Below, in pieces: positions 55,130-64,000 of a DNA stretch of 64,000 nucleotides. The position numbers and the translations under genes were made by a program. Position 1 is the first letter of the stretch. Each line of letters opens with the position of its first letter. Below the pieces are notes generated by a model. The model had not been told where the DNA came from. It saw nothing but the letters and a program-made list of their open reading frames with translations, and did not search any database. The DNA comes from CAXQZM01 sp965229645 (GTDB lineage: Bacteria > Pseudomonadota > Alphaproteobacteria > UBA7985). Location: NCBI GenBank assembly GCA_965229645.1, contig OZ245893.1, positions 1,984,001-2,048,000 on the forward strand, read 5' to 3'.

Positions 55130-56104
55130 ATGTGGTTGCGCCTTAGCCATCCCCTCGCGGCCCTTGCCCTCGTGACCTTCGCCATGGGCCTCATGCCGCT
55201 CAATGATGTGGCCATCAAACTTATGAGCGCCGATCTCTCGCTCTCGCAGATTATCGTCATTCGCGCGGCGCTGATTTTGGCCTGTTTGTTGGTTTTGCGG
55301 TCCACCTGGCGCAGTTTTCGGGGCTACGATGCTGCGGTTTGGGGGCTTATGCTGTTGCGCGGCAGTTTGATCGCCCTGGCCATGATCGCGTTTTTTTCGG
55401 GCCTTGCCTTCATGGATCTGTGGCAGGCCACGACGATTTTTTTCACCTCGCCCCTGCTCATCTCCCTCCTGTCGGTGCCTCTGCTGGGCGAGCGTTTGGG
55501 GGTCTGGCGCATTTTGGCCCAGTTCTTGGGGCTTGGCGGGGTTTTGCTGATCACGGTTCCCGTTAGCGAAGGCGGCTTCAATCCCGTGTTCATTTTGCCG
55601 CTGGCGGGGGGGCTGTTTTATGCCTTTTACAACATCCTAACGCGTCGCATGGCGGGGCGGGCCAGCACCGTGGCCATGGCCAATGTGCAGCACCTGGCCT
55701 ACATTGTGGTCGGGGGCCTCTTGGCTGTGGGGGTGTTTTTGCTGCCGTTTGAGCAGTTTTCGCCGACGGACTTGGGTCCAGAGGCCAGCTTCGTCGTCCG
55801 TGATTGGGTCATGCCCAGCCTGTTGCACTGGTCTTGGCTCGCAGGGACGGGCCTGTTGTTCGGCTTCCTGTCCTTTGCTTCGGCCAATGCCTACGCCAAT
55901 GTTGAGGCAAGCCTGGTGGCGCCGTTTGAGTACATCTATATTCCCGTGTCGATTTTTTGGAGCATTGCGATCTGGAACGACTGGCCAAACCCCTTGGGTT
56001 GGTTGGGGTGCGGCCTCATTTTGAGTGGTGGCCTGCTGACCATAATGCGGGAAAACCTGCGCAACGCTGGGGCACGTACCCGCGAGCCCATGCATCGGCC
56101 CTAG
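55130..56104 (+). CDS. EamA/DMT-family transporter
   Basis: 324 residues with about ten hydrophobic helices in two EamA repeats. The first repeat opens with ALVTFAMGLMPLNDVAIKLM, and the characteristic FFTSPLLISLLSVPLLGERLG ends it. The second repeat contains SLVAPFEYIYIPVSIFWSIAIWNDWP. It is unrelated in detail to the EamA protein at 17.5 kb. Substrate unknown. Divergent from putA, so amino-acid or metabolite export is possible. A large composite repeat begins just after its stop. Confidence 0.85.
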   Translation: MWLRLSHPLAALALVTFAMGLMPLNDVAIKLMSADLSLSQIIVIRAALILACLLVLRSTWRSFRGYDAAVWGLMLLRGSLIALAMIAFFSGLAFMDLWQATTIFFTSPLLISLLSVPLLGERLGVWRILAQFLGLGGVLLITVPVSEGGFNPVFILPLAGGLFYAFYNILTRRMAGRASTVAMANVQHLAYIVVGGLLAVGVFLLPFEQFSPTDLGPEASFVVRDWVMPSLLHWSWLAGTGLLFGFLSFASANAYANVEASLVAPFEYIYIPVSIFWSIAIWNDWPNPLGWLGCGLILSGGLLTIMRENLRNAGARTREPMHRP

Positions 56105-56117
56105 CGCTGAGCGCTTA

Positions 56118-56500
56118 AGCGGCCCCCGCAGCGGCCCCGAGAATAGCGGACACGCGCCTCGGGGTATAAGCGCAGGCCCCGTCCAGCGGTCGGGCTGAGC
56201 GAGCGTAGCGAGCGAGTAGAGACCGCAACCAAAGTGTCGGGCTGAGCGAGCGTAGCGAGCGAGTAGAGACCGCAACCAAAGTGTCGGGCTGAGCGAGCGT
56301 AGCGAGCGAGTAGAGACCGCAACCAAAGTGTCGGGCTGAGCGAGCATAGCGAGCGAGTAGAGACCGCAACCAAAAGTGTCGGGCTGAGCGAGCGTAGCGA
56401 GGGAGTAGAGACCGCAACCCAAAAAAGCCGAAACGCGAAGCGTTTCTGCCGCGAGACACAAAACGGCCAAAAAAGTGTCAACTTTTTTGGTCGTTGGTAT
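56118..56500 (+). repeat. Composite repeat with a five-unit 47 bp tandem expansion
   Basis: GC hairpin gcggccccgagaatagcgga, then the ccccgag/ctcgggg stem. Five units follow, starting at 56189, 56236, 56283, 56330 and 56378 (47 bp each, the fourth 48), reading gtcgggctgagcgagcgtag and then cgagcgagtagagaccgcaa. Then come gaaacgc/gcgtttc and the A/T hairpin ending ggtat at 56500. A single related unit occurs at about 20265-20312. It fills the gap between the EamA transporter and secA. There are no unique spacers, so it is not a CRISPR. Confidence 0.9.
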
Positions 56501-56550
56501 AAAAGCCGCCGACCGCGCGACACGACTTTAGCCATAGGAATCGACCTGGG

Positions 56551-59382
56551 ATGTTAAAAACCTTGACCCGTCTGCTGATGGGCGACCCCAATGCCAAGTA
56601 TCTGCGCGATTTGCGCATCGATGCGGAAGACATCAACGCCTTGGCCGAGACCATGGCCGCCCTGTCCGACGAAGAACTGCGCGGCAAGACCGAGGCCTTT
56701 CGCCAGCGCCTTGAGGCCGAGGACGCGAGTTTAGATGATTTGGTGATCGAGGCCTGCGCCGTGGTGCGCGAGGCGGCCAAACGGGTGACGGGCCTGTGGG
56801 CTTACGATGTGCAACTGATGGGCGCCATTGCCTTGCACGAAGGGCGCGTCGCGGAAATGAAAACGGGGGAGGGCAAGACCCTGACCGCCGTGTTCGCGGC
56901 TTACGTCAATGCCCTGCCTGGCAAGGGCGTCCATATCGTGACCGTCAACGAGTACTTGGCCGCGCGCGATACGCAGGACATGGGACCGATCTTCGCCTTT
57001 TTGGGCATGCGTGTCGGCCTGATCGTTCCTGGGATGCGCCAGGCCATGCGCCAGGCTGCGTACCGCGCCGATGTGACGTACGTGACCAATAACGAACTGT
57101 GCTTTGACTATTTGCGCGACAATATGGCCGTCAGTCGCCGCGCCATGGTCTTGCGCGGGCAGTCTTTCGCCATCGTCGATGAAGTTGACTCGGTCTTGAT
57201 CGACGAAGCGCGCGCGCCCATCGGCATCTCGGACAAGGCGCCCGACGATACGCTCGACATGTATCGCCAGATCAACGCTCTGGTGCCCGAGATTCCCGAG
57301 GGCGCGTACGAGATTGACGAGAAAAATCGAACGCTGACCTTGACCGACAAGGGCCAACGCCAGGTCGAAGCTGTGCTGGTCGGCGCTGGGTTGCTGGCCG
57401 AGGGGGCGACGATTTACGACCCCGCCAACATCACCTTCCTCCACCACATCATGATGGCCCTGCGCGCGCACTACATCATGGAGCGGGATGTGCATTACTT
57501 GCTGCGAGGGACCGAGGTGGTGATCATCGATGAACTTTCGGGCCGGGCCATGGCAGGACGGCGTTTCGGCGGCGGGCTGCATCAGGCGCTGGAAGCCAAG
57601 GAGGGGTTACCGATCCAGGCCGAGACCATCTCCATCGCCTCGGTAACGTACCAGAACTACTTTCGTCTTTACGATAAGCTCGCCGGCATGACGGGGACCG
57701 CCGCGACCGAGGCCGCCGAGTTTGGCGAAATCTATGGACTGGAGATCGCGGAAATTCCCACCAACCTGCCCGTGATTCGCGAAGATCACGACGATGAAGT
57801 CTATTTGACGTTTGAGGAAAAACTGACGGCGATCGTGACCCAAATCGAAGCGTGCCATGATCGCGGGCAGCCCGTGCTGGTCGGCACCACGTCGGTCGAG
57901 CGCTCGGAATTGGTCTCGAAACTGCTCAAGCAACGCAAAATCAAGCATCAGGTACTCAATGCCCGCCATCACGATCAGGAGGCGCAGATTATCGGCCAAG
58001 CAGGAACCCCTGGTGCCATCACGATTGCGACCAATATGGCAGGGCGCGGCACCGACATTCAGCTGGGCGGCCATGTCAATATGCGCATCGCGACCGAGCT
58101 CAAAGACCTGCCAGCGGGCAAAAAGCGCGACGCAGCCGAGACCAAGATTCGCGATCAAGTCGCAGAAGCCAAGCGCCAAGTGATCGAAGCGGGCGGGGTC
58201 TTTGTCTTGGGGACCGAGCGGTACGAGTCGCGCCGCGTTGACAATCAGCTGCGCGGGCGCTGCGGGCGCCAAGGCGACCCTGGGGAATCCAAGTACTTCC
58301 TGTCTTTGGAGGATGATTTGATGCGCCTGTTCGCGGGCAACATCGACGGGCTGCTGCGGCGCGTGGGCATGAAGGAAGGCGAGTCCCTGTCCCATCCCTA
58401 CATGAACGCGGCGGTGGAGCGGGCGCAGAAAAAGATCGAGTCGCGCAACTTCGATCAGCGGAAAAATGTCCTGCGCTACGACAATGTCATGAACGATCAG
58501 CGCCTGGTCATGTACGCGCAGCGGTTGGAAATCATGGACGCCAGCGATGTCGGAACGCTGGTAGAGGAGGTCATGGCGCAGGCGGCGGCGTCCTTGATCG
58601 AGGAATACGTGCCCGCAGGCTCGTTCCCCAATCAGTGGCGAACCGAGGACTTGGCGGCGCGGTTGCGCGCGGACCTTGGGCTTGATCTCCCCGTTTCGGA
58701 CTGGGCGCAGGAACCTGGCATCGGCGATGAAGAAATTGTGCAGCGGGCGGCAACGGCGCTAAAGGCGCAACGCCAAGCCATGCGGGACAAGACCAACGCC
58801 GCCTTCATCGCGGCCCATGGCCGCAACGCCTTGATCGGGGGTTACGACCGCCAGTGGCGGGAGCATAGCTTGCGCATGGACCAGCTAAAATCGGGCATCG
58901 GGTTGCGCGCGCTCGGCCAACGCGACCCCTTGAACGAGTATAAGCAAGAGGGGCTGGAGCTGTTTTCGCTCATGCTCGATCTGGCGCGCCGCGATGCGGC
59001 CAAGCGCCTGGCCCTGGAACCTGTGCCCTTGTGGAAGCAGTTGAACCGTCAACGCGGCGAAATCGAAATCCAACTCGCAGGCGCCAAAGCGCAGGCCCAG
59101 GAACGCGGCATCGACCCCAATTTGGTGACAGCAGACGAAATCGTCCTGGCCGTATTTCCCGAAATGCGCGAGGTACAACCCTTGAGCGGCGAGGCCTTGA
59201 CCGCCCGCGCCGAGGAACTGGGCCTGCGCCAAGTCGCGCAGCGCCCGTTGCAAACGGCCTCTGCCGACGATCTGCCGCCTTGGCCGCAGGACCTCGACCC
59301 CCGCAAGATCCGCCGAAACGACCCCTGCCCCTGCGGCTCAGGCCGAAAGTTCAAGCACTGCCACGGGCGCGTCTTCAACTAA
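56551..59382 (+). CDS. secA: Preprotein translocase ATPase SecA
   Basis: A 943-residue motor of the Sec translocon. Seen: MKTGEGKTLTAV (Walker A, about 103-114), FAIVDEVDSVLIDEAR (DEAD-type Walker B, about 207-222), TNMAGRGTDIQLGG and QLRGRCGRQGDPGES (second ATPase domain motifs), and the C-terminal zinc site CPCGSGRKFKHCH, which binds SecB and lipids. The whole family length is present. It is convergent with the M23 peptidase, two bases apart. Confidence 0.97.
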   Translation: MLKTLTRLLMGDPNAKYLRDLRIDAEDINALAETMAALSDEELRGKTEAFRQRLEAEDASLDDLVIEACAVVREAAKRVTGLWAYDVQLMGAIALHEGRVAEMKTGEGKTLTAVFAAYVNALPGKGVHIVTVNEYLAARDTQDMGPIFAFLGMRVGLIVPGMRQAMRQAAYRADVTYVTNNELCFDYLRDNMAVSRRAMVLRGQSFAIVDEVDSVLIDEARAPIGISDKAPDDTLDMYRQINALVPEIPEGAYEIDEKNRTLTLTDKGQRQVEAVLVGAGLLAEGATIYDPANITFLHHIMMALRAHYIMERDVHYLLRGTEVVIIDELSGRAMAGRRFGGGLHQALEAKEGLPIQAETISIASVTYQNYFRLYDKLAGMTGTAATEAAEFGEIYGLEIAEIPTNLPVIREDHDDEVYLTFEEKLTAIVTQIEACHDRGQPVLVGTTSVERSELVSKLLKQRKIKHQVLNARHHDQEAQIIGQAGTPGAITIATNMAGRGTDIQLGGHVNMRIATELKDLPAGKKRDAAETKIRDQVAEAKRQVIEAGGVFVLGTERYESRRVDNQLRGRCGRQGDPGESKYFLSLEDDLMRLFAGNIDGLLRRVGMKEGESLSHPYMNAAVERAQKKIESRNFDQRKNVLRYDNVMNDQRLVMYAQRLEIMDASDVGTLVEEVMAQAAASLIEEYVPAGSFPNQWRTEDLAARLRADLGLDLPVSDWAQEPGIGDEEIVQRAATALKAQRQAMRDKTNAAFIAAHGRNALIGGYDRQWREHSLRMDQLKSGIGLRALGQRDPLNEYKQEGLELFSLMLDLARRDAAKRLALEPVPLWKQLNRQRGEIEIQLAGAKAQAQERGIDPNLVTADEIVLAVFPEMREVQPLSGEALTARAEELGLRQVAQRPLQTASADDLPPWPQDLDPRKIRRNDPCPCGSGRKFKHCHGRVFN

Positions 59383-59384
59383 CT

Positions 59385-61076
59385 TTACTGATAGGTTCCC
59401 GCCTGCGCTAAATCCATGGCTTGGGCGATGGTGACGCCTGTGGATCGTTCCGCATCGATTTGGCCGACATAGGCTAGGAAACGGGCTTTGGCGGCGTTGT
59501 TGAGGTCGTCGCCACGGGGGATATGCTCCGATAGGGGATTGATCTTGCGCCCGTTGCGCACGACTTCGTAGTGCAGATGACAGCCCGTTGAGACCCCAGT
59601 GGTGCCGACGCGGCCAATCAGTTGGCCCTTGCGTACCCGCACCCCTGGGCGCATGCCGTTGGCAAAACTCTTGAGATGGGCATAGTGCGTCGTGAAGGTG
59701 GGGCCATGCTTGACCCCAATGAACCGTCCGTAACCGCCCTTCCACCCCACGAACGTGAGGACGCCGTTGCCCGCCGCGTATATGGGCGTTCCGCACGCTG
59801 CGGCGTAATCGACGCCATGGTGCATGCGCCGGTCCCCATTGACGGGATGGGTGCGCATGCCAAAGCGGGACGAAAGCCGCCCGCCCCCCAAAGGTTTGCG
59901 GGCCAAGGTGTTGGTTTGGCCCGTAAAGCGGGCGTCGCGGGTAAAGTAAGCGGCCTTATCGTTGTTTTCAAACCGAAACGCCTCGTAGACTTGGCCGCCG
60001 CGATCGTTGAACGCGGCGTAAAGCACATTGCCCGCATCGACTAGCCGACCGTTGTCATCGAAGTAGGCCTCGTAAATCATTTCAATTTCATCGCCTTCGG
60101 ACTGAATCCGGGTGAAATCGACCTGCGCGTCGAGGGCATTGACGAAATTGGCGATCATGGACCCGTCGATATCCATGGTGTCGCCGTCCTTATAGACCGA
60201 CCCAGTTCGAAGGGGACCGCCCGCATGAACCAGCACGCGATTGCGCGCGATTTCGGTTTTGCGGCTCTCAAAGCCGCCGTCTTTGGGCAGAACAACAATC
60301 TGCTCTAGCGTCGTTGGTGCCAGCGAAACCCGCTGCAGCCGCCCCACGGTATAGGGCTCAACGGCGCCATTCAGTTCCAATTCCAAAATCTGACCAGGGC
60401 GCAGGCGCGCGAGGTTGAACACCTGGCTCAAGGCGTTGCCCGCGTTTTGGGTTTCTTGGATGGAAATGCCGACGTCTTGAAATAGGGACGACAAGGTATC
60501 GCCCGCCTCAACCTCCAGATAGACGGCGATGGGAAAAGTCGCCAGCGCGGGTTGAATGGCGGCATCGAGCAGGTCGTAAGTGGGGTCGAAGCGGTCAGCG
60601 GGTAAATGCAAGTCCAGATCCGCCGCCTTGCTGGCCAAGGGGCCTGGGGCGGCCAGATCTGCGGTCGCTGGATCGGTAGCCATCCTTTGATCGAGCAGGG
60701 CAAGGGTGAAGTCCAGGTCGCTCAAACCGCCGCGCTCGGCCACCGTTGCTGCAGTTGGGTCCCGTTCAACGTCAGAGGACAGGGGGGGTTGCACAACGAT
60801 CTGCGCGCCTGTCTCTTCACTGGGGTTGGTAGGAATCGAGAAGTCGGGCGCAAAGTCGGGGTCCAAGGCGCTAAGATCAAAAGAGGCCGCCCCCTGCTCG
60901 CCCACGGGGCCTTGGTCGGCTTCGGGCTGCCCGAATACCTGGCCTCGGGCTTCATCGTGCGACGCCCTGCCGGCTCCTGGCAAAAACCAAAAGGCCGACG
61001 CACTGCAAAGCGGCAGCAGGGCACCAAGACTCGCAAAGCAACAGACGCCAAAAAGGCGGGAAAAATGCATAAGCAC
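59385..61076 (-). CDS. M23-family zinc metallopeptidase (LytM-type) with LysM/OapA-like middle part
   Basis: 563 residues: signal peptide 1-28 (GVCCFASLGALLPLCSASA), an acidic low-complexity stretch, a LysM/OapA-like segment (about 195-255, VEAGDTLSSLFQDVGI), an all-beta middle domain, and a C-terminal M23 domain (about 395-520). That domain has HHGVDYAAACGTPIYA (His and Asp zinc ligands) and HLHYEVVRNG (His-x-His). The zinc ligands are intact, so an active peptidoglycan endopeptidase is likely rather than an EnvC-like activator. Periplasmic. The ATG at 61070 is an alternative start. Confidence 0.88.
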   Translation of the reverse strand: MLMHFSRLFGVCCFASLGALLPLCSASAFWFLPGAGRASHDEARGQVFGQPEADQGPVGEQGAASFDLSALDPDFAPDFSIPTNPSEETGAQIVVQPPLSSDVERDPTAATVAERGGLSDLDFTLALLDQRMATDPATADLAAPGPLASKAADLDLHLPADRFDPTYDLLDAAIQPALATFPIAVYLEVEAGDTLSSLFQDVGISIQETQNAGNALSQVFNLARLRPGQILELELNGAVEPYTVGRLQRVSLAPTTLEQIVVLPKDGGFESRKTEIARNRVLVHAGGPLRTGSVYKDGDTMDIDGSMIANFVNALDAQVDFTRIQSEGDEIEMIYEAYFDDNGRLVDAGNVLYAAFNDRGGQVYEAFRFENNDKAAYFTRDARFTGQTNTLARKPLGGGRLSSRFGMRTHPVNGDRRMHHGVDYAAACGTPIYAAGNGVLTFVGWKGGYGRFIGVKHGPTFTTHYAHLKSFANGMRPGVRVRKGQLIGRVGTTGVSTGCHLHYEVVRNGRKINPLSEHIPRGDDLNNAAKARFLAYVGQIDAERSTGVTIAQAMDLAQAGTYQ

Positions 61077-61833
61077 GAAACCGACGGGGATGTGTGATCG
61101 CGAGCGCTGCTCTTTCCCGAATTTGCCAAAGTTTGCAAGACTTGGTTACAAGCCATTTTCTGGAGGGAACGGGACGTAGGCCCGAGGGCGCGCGCCCGAG
61201 TCTCCTGCAAAGGGCGGCTTCAAGGGGCGGCGCGCGGCTCTGGTGTGGGCCGCCAACTCGCCTAGGCTCAACAAAGCGCTTCACCCGTGACTTTGCGCCC
61301 AAAACCTATAGTCAGTAAGCCATAGAGGTTGCTGACGGCGTGCCTAAGTTCGCCAAAACAGCGCCGAGGATTTTCGGATTGCGCAGAAATTTCAGAAAGT
61401 TTGATTTTTTGCGTTGACGGGTACCAGGGTGCGCCTTAGAGGCGGGGTCTCGCTTCGGGGCACCCCGAACTTGGCGGCGAGCAGGTCTTCTTGTCCCAAA
61501 ACCCAGCCAAAGTTTTTTGACATTGTTGTACGATAAAATGAGAAGAGATTCGTGGCCGACGGGTGTTCAGCACCCGCAAAGTTGGCGTATCGATCTCGAT
61601 CTTTGTTTTCATCTTGGTCGACCCCGCTTGGGTGTCGCGCCAAGGTGCGGATCAAAGGATCAGTCAGTAAACGCTCTGAGCTTGTGCAGTCGTTGCTTCG
61701 GTAGTGGCAGCTCAAGAACAGAAACCTGTTAATGAAAATTAACAAAACTATTCAGTAACATGAATTAGGATAGACTTTGTGGGAACCCATAAAGTGCATT
61801 GATTGGCTTGTCTGGTCAATGCGACTTTCAGTT
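61077..61833 (+). promoter_or_regulatory. Gene-free leader upstream of the rRNA operon
   Basis: No supported gene. A weak promoter candidate is ttgacg at about 61413 with tagagg 17 bases on. Another ttgaca at about 61517 lacks a well-spaced -10 box. The last 150 bp (61690-61833) are A/T-rich, as is usual before 16S. Promoter assignment is tentative. Confidence 0.35.
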
Positions 61834-63328
<1,495 letters not shown>

Positions 63329-63487
63329 TAGAGTAGATTTCGGTATGCTGCCTGGCCCCGTGCCTGGTAAGCTCGCGATCTTCATATCAAGACGCCTGTC
63401 TTTGAACCTGGCAGGCACTTGCCGAAAGGCAAATCAAGTCTGGCATCCGCCGGCCGCGCATCTCTTCTCACAATCCAGTAAAATTTC

Positions 63488-63563
63488 GGGGCCTTAGCTC
63501 AGCTGGGAGAGCGCCTGATTTGCATTCAGGAGGTCAGCGGTTCGATCCCGCTAGGCTCCACCA
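63488..63563 (+). tRNA. tRNA-Ala (anticodon TGC)
   Basis: 76 bases including an encoded CCA. The acceptor ggggcct pairs with aggctcc (one G-T pair). The anticodon arm cctga-tttgcat-tcagg gives TGC, and the T arm is ggttcgatccc. It lies 159 bp after 16S and before tRNA-Ile. Confidence 0.96.
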
Positions 63564-63600
63564 GGACTGCGCGGGTCTTAGGTCCGCCTCCTTTCATCAA

Positions 63601-63677
<77 letters not shown>

Positions 63678-64000
63678 TGGTCCCATGTCATAGATTTTGG
63701 GGCTGGCTGGATTAACGAAGGTTGTTGAAAGCTCGCTTTCATCAGCCTTTGGGTTGAGTGTGGCAATCGCCATAGAAATCGTTGTTTGTGAAAAGAAGAC
63801 ATGTACGTTAGGGCGGGCTTTGCTTGGTCTTGGCGGCATGAAATCTTCTTGTCTGACACTAATTGCGGTCCACATTTTGCACGAATGTGGATCAGTAGTT
63901 TTGCCCCCAATCATGACTTTTGGGGGCGAACAATTCAAATCAAAATCAAGCTGATCGCAAAACCAGACCGAGGTCAATCTTGGAATCGCGGCGAAGGCGC
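63678..64000 (+). other. 16S-23S spacer, distal part
   Basis: No gene. The 23S gene must start beyond the window. The open frames here run antisense across tRNA-Ile and the spacer and are not credible. Two similar stretches (tgggggcgaacaattcaaat and its surroundings) have no recognised function. Confidence 0.6.

Noticed and set aside
56189..56425. Tandem array considered as a CRISPR
   Set aside because: Units are directly adjacent without unique spacers, and no cas gene is present. The same applies to 1377-1520.
61392..61745. 117-codon minus-strand frame upstream of 16S
   Set aside because: It lies in the rRNA leader, has no family resemblance and no convincing ribosome-binding site.

Overview
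The window reads as chromosomal DNA of a Gram-negative alphaproteobacterium, plausibly Rhodospirillales-like. Evidence: an alphaproteobacterial-type 16S rRNA gene at the right end; gene neighbourhoods common in that class (hisS-prfA-prmC-DUF4167, argS-SPOR-scpA, a methyltransferase divergent from comF); COQ9-, DUF2125-, MlaC- and LptE-like proteins; SecB; IHF-beta; and an NADP isocitrate dehydrogenase. Taxonomy below class is inference. Most genes are housekeeping, and no phage, CRISPR array or secretion gene cluster was seen.

Layout. 0-1.5 kb: broken IS1380 transposase, a dispersed repeat, secB, and a 3 x 48 bp hairpin array. 1.6-12.2 kb (minus strand): transketolase, an unknown anchored protein, TrkH, GlnE, DUF4167, PrmC, RF1, HisS. 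12.3-13.6 kb: COQ9 and a PIN/RHH toxin-antitoxin pair. 13.67-15.42 kb: first copy of a 1,750 bp block with a CobC-like phosphatase, cobS and a broken cobT. 15.7-21 kb: Amt with a 51-residue membrane protein behind it, an EamA transporter, an XRE-cupin regulator, an MlaC-like gene carrying an in-frame repeat, and an IS256 remnant. 21.4-30.4 kb: AI-2E-type permease, ChaC, DUF2125, icd, cyclophilin, ihfB, LptE-like, SH3, methyltransferase, comF. 30.5-39.6 kb: one 3,023-residue surface protein. 39.8-45.2 kb: argS, SPOR protein, scpA, IS4 remnant. 45.2-48.8 kb: IS1380 remnant, ispG, a full composite repeat, a dead IS630. 48.8-51.36 kb: intact cobT with the second, inverted copy of the cobS/phosphatase block. 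51.3-61.1 kb: putA, an EamA transporter, a large composite repeat, secA, an M23 peptidase. 61.8-64 kb: 16S rRNA, tRNA-Ala(TGC), tRNA-Ile(GAT), spacer.

The most unusual structure is a family of modular palindromic repeats. Modules are a 42 bp palindrome with ends near ataccagcgg/cgctggtat, GC-rich hairpins, a gaaacgc/gcgtttc hairpin and an A6/T6 hairpin. They occur as single modules and as composites of about 200-390 bp at more than a dozen places: directly at stop codons, at the broken ends of IS elements and of cobT, and, most strikingly, inside the signal-peptide coding region of the mlaC-like gene. There a 243 bp copy adds 81 in-frame codons and its distal end builds a new signal-peptide-like start. 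This resembles the in-frame palindromic elements known from Rickettsia, but I do not recognise the sequence.

The second large-scale feature is the inverted pair of 1,750 bp blocks about 34 kb apart. They could allow inversion of everything from amt to ispG, and may relate to the separation of ispG from hisS.
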